DNA of 64,000 nt from Pinguiococcus pyrenoidosus (taxonomy: Eukaryota; Sar; Pinguiophyceae; Pinguiochrysidales; Pinguiochrysidaceae). Numbering within the stretch: the first letter of the stretch is position 1; every line of letters begins with the position of its first letter. The position numbers and the translations under genes are program-made. Location of the stretch: NCBI GenBank assembly GCA_019677205.1, contig JAAMXY010004291.1, positions 1-64,000 of the forward strand, read 5' to 3'. Under the pieces are notes generated by a model, which was not told the origin of the DNA, searched no databases, and was given only the letters and a program-made list of their open reading frames with translations. This document shows, one piece after another, positions 51,248 to 62,389 of this stretch.

Positions 51248-54200
51248 ATGCCTCCGACAGACGTGCGACGCCCGTTCGAAAACACCTTTCAGCAAGGCGT
51301 GTCGCATATCAAGCCTGGGTCCTGGGCGTGCCCGTCGTGCACTTTGATGAACGGCCCCGATGTAGGCACCTGCGGCGCGTGCAATCGGCGAGTGAGTCGA
51401 CGCACCAGTTCGATTCGGCCTCAGGATGCTGCTCCACCTCCCGATGGCAACGATGAAAAGGCTACCACGCGACGCGCGAAGAGCCGAAGAGGCGGCCAGA
51501 GCAGCGAAGAGAAGACGTCAAAGGATAGCTCGAGAGCGCGTGGCGGACGGCGCAAGACCGGGCGCAAACGGAGGGAAGAGATTATTGGCGCTGGGAAAAT
51601 CTTCTCTGTGGAGCGAATCCTTGATGTGCGCGTCCGGCCGCCGAAGCGAATGGGCGACGACTATCGACGGGATTTCCTCGTGCGATGGGAGGGGTATAAC
51701 TCCAGTCAGGACACCTGGGAGCCCGAGGACAACTTTCTGCGCTCGAACATGATCCAGGAATTCGAAACGAAGCATCAGGACCGAGTGGACAAGGCTGTGA
51801 AGCGCTGCAACATTGATGTGTACTCTCGGCGAGGCCCCCTTTCCGAGGTCGTCGCGGAGGCGCACCGACGATATCTCGCGCGCACCGGACGCCGGCTGCC
51901 GAGGAAGAAGACGGACGACGAGGAAAAGGAAAAGAGACAACGGGAACGGCAGAAGAGGATTCAACGACGGTCGAAAATGCGCGGTGATCGCGTGCAACCC
52001 TACTGGTCGCTCGAAGCGGCCAATAAAACAGCAACGCGAGTCTCGAAACGGAACCTGCAGCTTGCGTCCAGTGACGCGCCCCAGAAGATCGACTCGGATT
52101 CGTGCGATACCTCCCCAAGCGACTCGAGCCCCACACCATGGACGCCCGAAGTTGCCTTGAAAGACACTGATGAAGTGCAGAGTATTCCCGAAGTGGCTAC
52201 GGGAAGAGAGCCGCGCGTCGAATCCTCTGAAGATGGGAGCTGCTACGCCGATGGCGCCGTGTTCAACTCTGAGAAGCCAAATGTTGAAACATGTAGTGAC
52301 ACCAGCGACCGACGTGGAAAAAATGCGGAACCCATTGCAGATGCCCTGGACGGTGATGGCGGCCTAGGAATTGCCTCCGGCGACCTCCTGCTCGCTGATC
52401 TCGCCGGCATGGGGTCAGTCGAAGCTTTCGGATTGTCATCGGGGACTGAATCAGCAATCGCTGATAAAACCATGCACGTTGTTGCCGACGACGGCGACAC
52501 AGACAAAGACGACATGGAGGAGGCGAATGGCAGCGAACCCACAGCTGCAGAGGTAGATCCGGTGCCACAAAGCAGCGACGTATCTGGAGGTCTCGGGGAT
52601 TTCGCTTCCGGGGATTTCTCTTCCGTGGGTCATCCGGAAGAGGGCACGGCGCTGTCCCCAGCCGCCGCGGCGTCCGTGTTCAATGACGAGCCCAAGAGCG
52701 ATAGCGTTGCTAGAATTACAGACGAAAATGCGGACGCTGCTTGTTCGGCGTCCTCCGAAGTGAGCAAAGGGGAGTGCGACGCTCAGTCTTCGCCAACGGC
52801 AACCGTACCGTCTCCCCCCACAACAGCACAGCAGGATGAATCTACCACACCCGAGCATGTTCGCGGGGATGAAGTAAGCTGCGAGTCACACGCATTTTGC
52901 GGACAGCAAAGCCACTCTGAAGCTTCAGGGGGGAAGAAGATGGCGGCTTGTGGGGAGGGTTTCGATTCGCCGAAGGTTTTAGAATCCTCTTCATCTCCTC
53001 GAAAATGTCCCCAACCTCGGGATGAATGGGAGGGGTCTCGAACGTCCTCCAGCTTTGATTCCAGTCCCGGCGGGGAGAGTCTGAGTGCCGAAGCTAAGTT
53101 GGGTGGCAGTGGAACCGTCAGTGGGACAGCAATTGATCCGCCGTCGACGTGCCTGCCAGCGGACGAGGTTGCAGAAACCAATAGGGAACAGGATAAAGAC
53201 GATTCTACAGTAGTAGCGAGCGAGGGAGGAGAGTGGCGTCCGAAGCAGAAAAATATTCTAGATGGGGATGCTGACGCACAGACACGCCAAGGCGATTGCG
53301 CGCACTCGAGTGTGGTTGCTGTCGACAGGATGAAAAACTACGATGACAGTGCTGGACTTGGCGACCAGTGCGGCGCAAGCCCCGAAAAGACAGACAAACT
53401 GCCGCCGACTTCGCCGACTGATCCGGCAAAAGTGGCCGGTGTCAGCGCGGTTGGAGAAGAGATCTTGGAAAAGTTAGACTCTGCAGTGGACGCCCAGCCA
53501 AGGGCGAAGTTTCCGTACATCGAAGATATTCGATACAATCCGAATCGACGCTCGTACGAATTCAAGATGAGCGCTGTGGAGCATTCCGCCGACAGCAGCG
53601 CAGATTGGGTGTCTCTGTCAGGTATGACCTGCCTGGGCCTTCAAGAGAATGTCTCTGTGTTCTTGGAGGGCTCGGGGCTCGGCGATGCAGAGAAGGAAAG
53701 GGTCCGGGCGCTGCTCTCTGAAGAGACTACGAGGGATCAAGATGCACGAGGCGCATCGCGATTTGATCCTTTCTGTTCTGCTGCTCCTGGTCAGAGAGCC
53801 ACGACGGCAGGAAGGCGGAGCGGCAGCGTGGCCAGCTCGGCCGCTGCGCAGACTGAGGAAGAGCTTGACTCCGCGTCAACGCGCCTCCCTGAAATGCTGC
53901 GAGCACCGGTTTCGATCGGAAGGCAGACGCAGCGGGGAAGCGAAGACTTCGGCGCAAGGACGGAGGTGGCGCCTGGGGCTTCTGCATTTTCCTCTTTTCG
54001 AAGGAACCGTGATTCGTCGTTTAAGCGCTCCTCACAGCGAGCAAACAGGGAACAACAGCGGCCTCGAGGTGACGATACCGGTGGCCTCCCGGATCCGAAT
54101 GGCGCTTCTCATCGCAACGGCGTCGGTCGTTCCACCTCGAAGCGCAAGCGCTCTGGTGTGTCCGTCGGGAATGCTGGGCATCTCGTTGAGGCTTCGGTTA

Positions 54201-56842
54201 CATCCGATGCGGACGCGGCAGACGAAGACGAGAGGACGCAGCAGGCAACCGGTCCCGCATCAAGCTTCGGAGAGGGAGCCAGGTCCAAAAAGGGCACTCA
54301 ACGCAAGCTCCGAACATCTCCCAGAAAGCGCAGAAAGGTACGCTTTCGACAGGTTACGAGTTACGATCCCGGGGCGCGAATTGGATGCGGCTTGATCCAC
54401 GAGGCCCACCAGGAAGCTCCACAAACACCCTGTGTAGTTAAAGAAAGTTCGCAAATCAGGATGCGTCCAGAAGGCGCAAGTCGACCCAGGGTCGCTTTTG
54501 TGCGGAGTTTGTGATGCAGAATGCGGAAGGCTGACAGGACTTGAGCACCGGTGCCCAGTCTCTGACGACCTTTCCTTGCTTGCTCGTAGGTGAGCCGCAC
54601 GCACAAGTCTGCTCGGGAAGACGACGCCGCGCAGGGTGGACGTGAAGGAGACGACGTGGGCGGACCCGCTCGCGTCTCGGGCGAGTCGTGCGATCCTCCT
54701 CCTCGTGGTTCCAAACGCCGCAAGACTCGACGCAATGCCGGTTCCCGAGCGGCTCGAAAAGCTGCCGACGATGAGCTGTCGTCTGCTCTCTGTCCTTCAT
54801 CCTCAGTGGACGAGGACGCCGATTGCGGAGGGCGCCTGCTCCTCCAGCTGGCGGCCGTCGCTGGGAAATCGGAGGCCGGTGGTTCTCAGGACGGACCGTC
54901 GAGGCGCGAGAAGGCAAAGGAGCTTTCGCTCGGAAGTGGCGCCGACGAGGGGAATGGCTCCGGACGAGCTGACAGGAGCCTACCGGCACGAGTGTCGATC
55001 GACATGCGGGGAAAGGCAGCCTTCGATGGCTGCGCGGCGGAGCTGGTCTGGGCTTTGCGTGCCGATCTTCGCTTCTTCTGGCCCGCTCTTTCGTTTCATC
55101 TGCGGGATCTGCAGAAGTGCCCCGGCGTTGCGGGCGAGGTTCAGGTCATGGCCCATTACGCGTCTTTGTTCGAGAAGAAGTTGGTGCTCTTCTTGCACTT
55201 GAACTTTCTCAGCAACATCGACAAGCATCAAGTCATCACGTGGGCCGAAGGTCTTCGACGGGGCTATCAGAACGAGGAGAGATACACCAGCAACGCGTCT
55301 TTGGCTCCCGTTCATTCGCTAATCTCGGAGGCGCTTCTGGATGCGTACGCCTGGGGTCGTCTTGCGCGTGAAGATCGCCGACGCAGTGCAGTGGAGATGC
55401 TTCGTAATGGCATTGTGCAGAACACCTCTCCGAAGCACTCCGACGGGCCACACCCCACCGGGAACGAGGAGGAGGAGGAGAAGAAGGAGGAGAAGAAAGC
55501 GGAGAACGAGGAGGACGACGAAGAAGGGCAGTCCCATCAGCGCAAGCCGATGTCCCCGATGCCGGCAATGGATGAACACCGTTGCAAACCGGCGCCGAGA
55601 TCGGATTTTTGGTTTCGCATGCGCCATCTGGAAGCGCGAGACTCTTGCCGAGACCATCCAGACCGCACCCGCCTCCCGCCGACGTCCCTAGAAGCCCACA
55701 GGGCTTTCGGAGAAGCCTACAGGTCGATACCTTGGCTTGGTGGCGCTCATCAGAATGAGCACGTGGACGACTTGTCAAGCGAGCGTCGATTCCTGCAGGA
55801 CCGAGAAGCTCTTCATTTGGGTTTCCACGCTGGACGGCGGGGGTTGAGCGACTTCGCTAGAGTCAGCCTTGCGGAGGTCCAAGGCCACGACAGGAGCTTC
55901 TCGAGGCCGCTGCCAGCAGCGCAACGCTTGTCGAACTTTCAAGGAACCGGAAGATCCGCCGCACGCGCTCTGCAAGACTCCGCGCGGTCTCCGCCACGAA
56001 GGGTGGCGCAGAGGTCTCGAGGCGCCTCTGCGAGGGGTACCGCAGCTGTTCAGATCATCGACGATAGTGGCTATGAGTTCTACCCGGGTGGCCCTCAATC
56101 TCCCATGTCAAGCTTCCGCGGTTCGAGTCTTCATCGGGAGGTAGCTCACGGCTTTGAGCGTGATGTCCGAGGAGAACGAGATGGCGCATCGGGTGATTTC
56201 GCTCACGGCTGGGGAGCGTCGGAAGCCGAGTATGGCTCGAGGCTTGCGCAGCTGCCGGCTGCGGTTCGCCTCGGTGGGAGCAGTCCGTATCTTGGGTCCC
56301 TTGCCACGCACCATCAAGATCCACAGCAGTTCGCGTTGCGGGAGCAGCGGCGCCCGTCTGTCTCCCCAACGCTTGGCAAGACGATGTACTCACCGCTTGT
56401 CGGGCCCGGGCAAGCCGGCCTGCAACCCCCGGTGGGTAGCCCTAGCTTTGTGCATTCCTTTGCTGGTGAACAGTGCTTATGGACGAAAGCGATGGAAACG
56501 AACGCTTTGCAGAGCATGAATAGCGCCGCGCAGGCCAGATCGTCCGAGGCAGCATCAGCATTTGCGTTGAACGGCGGCTCGGCGGAGAGGCATAAGAAGA
56601 CGAAAAGTATCCAACCGGCGATTCAGTCCAACGGGAAAGTCTTGATTACCTCGGCAAAGGCGAGCAGTTCTGACGGAATGAAGTGGAGGCCGCCGAGCTC
56701 GCAGGTCTCAGGCCATAATGCTCACAGTGAACGGGGAGCGTCGAGTTTCGCCCAACCGGGAAGCTTTTACCAGGGCGTTGTACCTTGGTCTGGGGAGAGA
56801 AGACCTGTACACATCCAGCCCAAGAAAGACGTAGCGCCTTAG
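51248..56842 (+). CDS. Large chromodomain protein with RanBP2-type zinc finger
   Basis: Two exons, 51248-54337 and 54590-56842, 1,780 aa. The intron is 252 nt, longer than most here, and joins AAG to GTG in phase 0. The open frame extends upstream of 51248, but the first ATG giving sensible sequence is MPPTDVRR. A RanBP2-type zinc finger (WACPSCTLMNGPDVGTCGACNRR) lies at about residues 28-50. A basic linker and then a chromodomain follow at about 120-180 (FSVERILDVRV, then DFLVRWEGYNSSQDTWEPEDNF), with the aromatic cage positions largely aromatic. About 800 residues of acidic Ser-rich disorder follow. Exon 2 contains a compact helical block near 55000-55370 (VWALRADLRFFWPALSFHLRDL, YASLFEKKLVLFLHLNFLSN) of unknown family and a disordered tail. 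It probably reads methyl-lysine on histones. Two separate genes cannot be wholly excluded. Confidence 0.75.
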
Positions 56843-57450
56843 CGGTATGAGGTGGTCGAGCCTTGTCCTTTGCTGCACAGATCGAAGCGCCCGAGGAAGA
56901 CCGCTCATGGCGGTGGTTGGACTTCTCACGTCCCACCCGTCTGTGTGAACTCCGATCGCAGGGGGACTTGGCCCTTTTACAGTGGAAGCCAGTTTTAGCG
57001 ACGCTTTTGTGGGTATGCTCGGTCGCTGACCCAGTGGTGCCGACGAGCGGCGAGGATTTTTGATTTGGGGGTGTGGTGGCTCGTTGCTTTTGTTACAGCG
57101 GTGTCTTTTCCAGGGTCTTTATGCAGAGTATCAAGCGGTTCGTCACGCAGATCTCCCGTAGGCGAGCGCGTCAGGTGGAGATCCTTTCGCCGATGCGTAG
57201 ATCCGCTAGCTTTATTACACATTATTCAAGGGCCTACTTTTGGCACAATCGCCATCGTCGCCTTCGGTCTTGGTGAAGTCTTCCGGCGCCGGCCGTCCGT
57301 CGCTGTCTTCACTCCTGCTCACAGAGGGCTCTCTGCCAGTCGAGCTTGGGCTTGCACGAGACCCTGCTGGCCGATGCGGGACGATCTCGCGTCTAAGGTC
57401 GAGCAGTTAGAGGAGGACACTGCGCCTCCTCCCACCAGCAGCGCATGTGG
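56843..57450. other. Convergent 3' intergenic space
   Basis: Between the chromodomain-protein stop and the SpoU-gene stop. No supported gene or repeat seen. Confidence 0.45.
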
Positions 57451-58507
57451 TTACCTCTCGATGTTAAACTTGTTCTCATTCTGATGCCCAATCCCCTGCA
57501 TCTTGAGCTCGCAAAACTCCGCCAAGTGATGGAGGACAGTAGCTAGCACCACGTCCGATGAGAGCGTGACGACGACGGGAGGCGCGGCGGTCTCAGTTTT
57601 CTGCCGCTTGGGCTCGTCCTGGGCTTCCCGCGGCCTCGGTTTCCGGCGCTTCCGCCGCCGCATCGGCACGTGGAGGATCCTACAGGATGGATTCAACCCA
57701 GGAACCGAAACTACTTGTCAGACAAAGCTAATTCTCACGACACAGGGCCCTGCGCGCCTCACCGATCCGCCACCTCGAACGGGGTCGGATCCGCCGCAGT
57801 GTAGCCCATGAGTATGGCCACATTGCCTCGCTTGCTGAAGGGCCTGAGGATCCGTGAAAGATGAGCACCTGCCGAGGGCGTACACTCCCAAATCTCATGA
57901 TTCCGATCAGCACCTCTGCGTCGCATCCTCTAGTCTCGGCGCGAAGGGCCTCAAAACCCCTGGCAGCTCGGGCGGCACATCCGCCTCCGGATCAAAGCTC
58001 AGCGGAAAGAGGGCGAAGAGCTCGCAGTGCCTCTCTCGCAGAAAGCCTGACGCGCCAAGGTGTCACGCGGCATCTTTTGGCACGCTGAGAACAGAGAAGA
58101 CATGCTGGAGCAACGCACCGATGCCGCTCTCCCAGCTTGGAAAGACGCTTGCGCGCACATGTTTGCCGGCGCCGTGCGCGCCATGTGATGAGATCTTCGG
58201 GAGCATTTCAAACGCGTTCCGAGCGCTGAGCTTCACGTGTCTCACATCTTGTGGATTCTTGTGTCACCTTTCTCGCACCGATCACGAGCACTTCTTCGAC
58301 GCCAAAGGCCGCAGCGCAGCGGAGGACCGTGCCTAGCAAAGCGTTTTCAAGAGAGGTCACCAACGAAACACGTCGCTTGGGTAGCTGCGCATATCCAGAA
58401 GCTGAAACTACATCACTATCCCCGAAGCGCTTCGCACCGATATTCGCCTTGGCCCTCTGCGCATTCACAGCCACGAAAATGCGCTGGACGTGGGCTGCAT
58501 CGGCCAT
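57451..58507 (-). CDS. SpoU/TrmH-family RNA 2'-O-methyltransferase
   Basis: Multi-exon. Resolved parts: 58438-58507, 58268-58332, an exon starting at 58230, an exon ending at 57763 and a last exon 57451-57679. Splicing yields RIFVAVNAQRAKANIGTVLRCAAAFGVEEVLVIGARK, the SpoU motif 1 (N-x-G-x-x-x-R). SSHGAHGAGKHVRASVF, GNVAILMGYTAADPTPFEV (the motif 2 G-E position replaced) and HVPM...VVTLSSDVVLATVLHHLAEF (the IPM...SLN-type motif 3) follow. Members use SAM to methylate ribose in tRNA or rRNA through a trefoil-knot dimer. Here a basic stretch of about 30 residues (RRRKRRKPRPREAQDEPKRQ) is inserted between the two halves of motif 3. One predicted intron (58231-58267) is only 37 nt, and the middle exons are unresolved. 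Confidence 0.7.
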
Positions 58508-59057
58508 ATGGCGCCGCGCAAAGTTGGCGGGGAATCCGCAGATCCCAGAGAGCGGACTAGCGTGACAGATGGAGAGCCGAGGGACAGACGGACTCCACAG
58601 GGATCGATCGCGATCGTGGGCGGGTTTCGTGGAACTTCTGGCGTTACGCTTGAGGTTTCGGTTGCCGTTGAGTTCCTTGTGGCCGCAGCTGCGGCCATAG
58701 CCCGGTTCCAACCAATCCGGATCCGTTTCCGAAACCCCACTGACACACTGTGGCCCATTTTCCTAGTTTGAACATCGAGGAAGCCCAGTTGATTGGGTGC
58801 GGGCGCCACCCAATTTGGCCATGGCACGCGAGTCACAGCCTTTTCGATTGGGTTCTTCCGCGGAAGAGGGCGGAGCTCCACTTGGCACTCTCTCTCCGCA
58901 CCCGGCGCCGACGGCGAATTTCGGTGGCATCGGAGGCTTCTTCGACTCCGAGACGCCACCCGACCCCGGGAATCAGCTTGGAAAGGAAACGTTGGGGACG
59001 CGCGCGTGCTAGGGCGGGGGCCGCCCAAAGCGCTCGCGGGTGGGGATAACTTCTGTG
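58508..59057. promoter_or_regulatory. Divergent promoter space with four CCAAT/ATTGG boxes
   Basis: Between the SpoU-family gene (-) and the PI4K-gamma gene (+). CCAAT at 58712-58716 and 58810-58814; ATTGG at 58792-58796 and 58847-58851. The middle pair forms an inverted arrangement (GATTGGGTG then CACCCAAT) with a 4-nt centre. Confidence 0.6.
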
Positions 59058-61322
59058 ATGTCGCGCGCCATGACTCCGAAACTCGGCGACATTGCGCTGT
59101 TTGTGAAGCAGATCACCGGCGCTTCCACGCGGACGCGCGTCTCTGTCCGACCCTGGGCGTCCACCGACGACCTGCGCGCCAAGATCAGCACGGAGGTGCT
59201 GTCTGGAAAGCACCCTCCAGAGCGCCTCCGGCTCTTCTGCCGAGGTCAAGAGATCCTATCCGGGGAGACGCTCTTGGAGAGCGTGGTCCGCCGCGGAGAT
59301 CTCGTGTACGTGGACGTGGTGAACGAGGAGGAGCAGACTGGCAACGGCGTGTTGCTCAGCCTGCACATGAGCGACACCTTGATGGATGTGGAGCCGCCGC
59401 AGGACCTCGTGGACTGCCTGTCGGATGCCAAGGAGGGCATCGAGGCCGGCCACGCGCCCATTCTGGCCGAGGATGGCACCGGTGGGACGTATTTCTTCTT
59501 GGACGGCGAGAAACGCTTTGTTGCCGCCTTCAAGCCGGGCGACGAAGAACCCTTCTGCGAGAACAATCCGCGAGGATACGCCAGTCGGGACAACTCGGAT
59601 GAAGGCATGCGCACGGGGATCCGCCCGGGCGAGGCCCACTACCGCGAGGTGGCCGCGTACCTCCTGGACCGCGATGGCTTCGTGGGGGTGCCCCCCACCA
59701 CGCTGGTGGAAGCCAGACACACCGCTTTCAGCAACCTGTCCGGTCGGGAGGACACGATCCGGAAGGTTGGCTCGCTGCAGAGGTTCGTCGTGCATGATTC
59801 GGTCGTCGAGGATGGCGACGAGAAGTTTCTACCCGTTTCCGAGGTCCACCGGATCGCGATGTTCGACATTCGCACGCTCAATGGCGATCGGAACAACGAG
59901 AACATCCTGGTCGTGAGGAACCCGCGCCTCCAGAGGCAGCGCTCGGCGTCTGACGCGGCTTCGACGTCCGGAGCTGCCGCCGACACCTTCGGCCAGATGG
60001 CGGAGCTTTCGGAGGACGTGAGCAGACTGCGCCCGGAGTCTCAGCGGATGAACCGCGGCACCGGCGCCGGGTGTTCGAGCCCCGACCGGGACGCGTGGGA
60101 CGTGCGCCTCGTGCCCATCGACCACGGATACTGCCTGCCCGAGCGCCTAGAGATCGGCTGGTGCGACTGGACGTGGCTGGAGTGGCCCCAGCTCAAGCTG
60201 CCCGTGTCTGCGGAAGACCGCGAATACATCCTGAACCTTGATCCCTACGAGGAGGCCAAGCGCCTCGAGAAGCTGCTTCCGATTCGCGAGTCCGCGCTGC
60301 GGAACATGGTCGCTGCTGGCATCCTGCTCCGCGAGGGCATCCGCGCGGGCCTGACGCTCTACGACATTGCCAACATCATCGCCAGGCAGGACCTCGACAA
60401 GCCGTCCGAGCTCGAGAGGATCTTGGGCTTCGCGGAGGACATGTCACAGATGGCGCTCCGGCAGCCCGTCAAGTACGGCCTCCGTCCGTCGGTGCGCCGC
60501 GGCCAGGACCTGGAGAGCGCGGTGGACGCCCAAAGCTTGAGCAATCACGTCGAGCAGCTTTGCGTGGGACTAGCCTCGCCGGCGGCACGCACCATGAGTA
60601 GGCGGAGCGTCGGAGACCTGCAAGCGTACCCAGAGCTCGTGGCTGGAAGACCCTGCAACCCTCCGGAGAGGAAGCGCAGCTCCTCCCTGCATCGGGTGAT
60701 GTCGTACGGAGGCTTCTCGTCGTCAAGCATCCTCGACACGGAGAAGCGCGCCGATAGCCCGTCGCCTCCCTCGGATCCGGCCGTCCCAAAGCTCGTGATC
60801 CTCGCGTCCGCGTCGCCGTCGCCGCCCAGCAACTTCGCCGCCGCCAAGCCCGTGCAGCCACCGCAACCCGGAGGGTCTCTCACCCGGCTGGACGCCATCG
60901 ACGGAGCGACGTCGCTGCAGGCCTCGGATCTGGGCATCGGTCGCACGCCGGACGGCCGCGTCGTGAGAGGAGGTGACCTCCTGAGCAGAATCCGATCGGA
61001 GGCGCTGTTCGCGGGCTCGTCGAGAGCGCTGGATACCTCCTTCCATCGCTTCCCCGTACCAGAAATTGAAGGCGGAGACGAAGACGTCGAGAATGAGCAC
61101 GACCATTACTTCTACGGCGCGGTCAAGCTGCACGTGAAGCCGCTCGTGATGCGCAAGTTGCGCTTGCGCCGCGAGAGGGGGTTCTTGGGCATCCAGACGG
61201 ACCTCGATGGGACCGAGTCCATCGCTTCGGCACCAAGGACGCCGGAGGCCCGGATATCGGGCTCCAGCTTCGTCTCGTCCATGGTGGATTCCGTGACGCA
61301 CACGTCTGTGTGGACCGTGTAA
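59058..61322 (+). CDS. Phosphatidylinositol 4-kinase gamma-like kinase with ubiquitin-like domain
   Basis: Single exon, 754 aa from the ATG at 59058. A ubiquitin-like domain covers about residues 12-87 (LRLFCRGQEILSGETLLESVVRRGDLVYV). The PI3/4-kinase-like domain follows: GGTYFFLDGEKRFVAAFKPGDEEP with Lys159, DRDGFVGVPPTTLVEARH, FDIRTLNGDRNNENILV with the catalytic-loop Asp277, and VPIDHGYCLPERLEI with the metal-binding Asp355. This arrangement matches plant PI4K-gamma (UbDK) proteins, some of which act as protein kinases rather than lipid kinases, so the substrate is open. The C-terminal about 250 residues are mostly disordered and Ser/Pro-rich, ending in a basic segment (VMRKLRLRRERGFLG). 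No membrane segment. Confidence 0.94.
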   Translation: MSRAMTPKLGDIALFVKQITGASTRTRVSVRPWASTDDLRAKISTEVLSGKHPPERLRLFCRGQEILSGETLLESVVRRGDLVYVDVVNEEEQTGNGVLLSLHMSDTLMDVEPPQDLVDCLSDAKEGIEAGHAPILAEDGTGGTYFFLDGEKRFVAAFKPGDEEPFCENNPRGYASRDNSDEGMRTGIRPGEAHYREVAAYLLDRDGFVGVPPTTLVEARHTAFSNLSGREDTIRKVGSLQRFVVHDSVVEDGDEKFLPVSEVHRIAMFDIRTLNGDRNNENILVVRNPRLQRQRSASDAASTSGAAADTFGQMAELSEDVSRLRPESQRMNRGTGAGCSSPDRDAWDVRLVPIDHGYCLPERLEIGWCDWTWLEWPQLKLPVSAEDREYILNLDPYEEAKRLEKLLPIRESALRNMVAAGILLREGIRAGLTLYDIANIIARQDLDKPSELERILGFAEDMSQMALRQPVKYGLRPSVRRGQDLESAVDAQSLSNHVEQLCVGLASPAARTMSRRSVGDLQAYPELVAGRPCNPPERKRSSSLHRVMSYGGFSSSSILDTEKRADSPSPPSDPAVPKLVILASASPSPPSNFAAAKPVQPPQPGGSLTRLDAIDGATSLQASDLGIGRTPDGRVVRGGDLLSRIRSEALFAGSSRALDTSFHRFPVPEIEGGDEDVENEHDHYFYGAVKLHVKPLVMRKLRLRRERGFLGIQTDLDGTESIASAPRTPEARISGSSFVSSMVDSVTHTSVWTV

Positions 61323-61783
61323 GTGAGGCGAAGCGCAATCGCGGTGCGTCGTCTGGGTCTGCTTGGCGCTCAGATGCACGTGTGGATTTGGGGGGAGGAC
61401 GGTACTATGCTCGTCGTCCTGCTCCGATCGATCTGTACATAACTTTGGGATGGGTTGAATTCACCTGGATCTTCAATGGCAAGGCTTTCGTTGTGTATGA
61501 CGGACAGGCTAAGTGGTGGCGTCTTTGGTGAAGCTGTGAAGTTGTGAGGCCGCGAAGCTGTGCACCGGTAGAGCTGCGAAGCTGCGATGCTGTACGGCGA
61601 CTTGGCGTCCCGTATCTCCTTTGTAAATGTTCCCAACGCAATTCCTTCTGTACAATAAAAACACCAGAAATAGCATGATTGTTGTGGCTTTCGTCAGCAC
61701 CAGTCTCGCCTCCCCTGGGCGCCGGATCTGCTTCTTCCTGAGCGCGCGTGTGCGTCCCTGCCCCTGGCTTGCGAGCCTGGCTT
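61323..61783. other. Convergent 3' space with short imperfect repeats
   Basis: Contains repeated 9-mers of the type gaagctgtg / gaagttgtg / gaagctgcg (about 61530-61590), followed by an AATAAAA-like sequence near 61653-61660 that could be a polyadenylation signal for the kinase gene. No gene seen. Confidence 0.5.
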
Positions 61784-62389
61784 CTAATCCCTGAGCTTGA
61801 TCGCCACTTCATTCGTTCGAAACCACGGGAGGGTGAACGGAGGATTGTAGCGGAGCCACTCCCACTGAGACCGATCGTCTACGTTCTCCCCGTCTTCCTT
61901 CAGCTGCGCGCGAAGCCTGTCGGCCACGGACGTGGCCTGCTCCAAGTTCCACGCTCCCCGGTACTGATGCACCGCCCAGGTGGAAGCTGGCCGTGTGAGG
62001 GTCTTCACGCGCTCGTCCGTCGGCTTCGGTGGCGCGTCCACGCTCTTCGGAAGGCTGAACATCATCTTCCCCTGGCCCCCTTGGCCCATCGTGGACGCGA
62101 CTGGCGTGGTCATGGCCATTTTCTGGGCGCCCTCATTCTTGGCCTCGCCCAGCACGCCGATGTAGTTGGCCAGGACCATGAAGCCATCGCCGTCCTCGCT
62201 GCTCGGCGTCTCCGCCGCTTGATACGCAGCGTATCGGCGGACTTCGTACGCCACAGCTGCTTTCCCCGCCGTCCGCAGCACCTCAAACGCCGGCGTCTCC
62301 TCGCCGACCACGCCAAACACCGCCGCTCCAAAGCTGAAGACTCCGGTGACTATGCGCACCGGGAAAAGTAGCGCTTGACCCAAGCCCAT
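61784..62389 (-). CDS. SOUL heme-binding family protein
   Basis: Single exon, 201 aa from the ATG at 62389. SOUL/HBP signature segments are in order: ETPAFEVLRTAGKAAVAYEVRRYAAYQAAET, FMVLANYIGVLGEAKNEGAQKMAMTTPV, KMMFSLPKSVDAPPKPTDERV, TWAVHQYRGAWN and a C-terminal WEWLRYNPPFTLPWFRTNEVAIKL. The hydrophobic N-terminus (residues 1-28) could be a membrane anchor or organelle-targeting segment. SOUL proteins bind heme or tetrapyrroles; plant and algal members occur in the plastid, including plastoglobules, and in the cytosol. Length is typical. It is divergent from the DUF1499 gene. Confidence 0.94.
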   Translation of the reverse strand: MGLGQALLFPVRIVTGVFSFGAAVFGVVGEETPAFEVLRTAGKAAVAYEVRRYAAYQAAETPSSEDGDGFMVLANYIGVLGEAKNEGAQKMAMTTPVASTMGQGGQGKMMFSLPKSVDAPPKPTDERVKTLTRPASTWAVHQYRGAWNLEQATSVADRLRAQLKEDGENVDDRSQWEWLRYNPPFTLPWFRTNEVAIKLRD

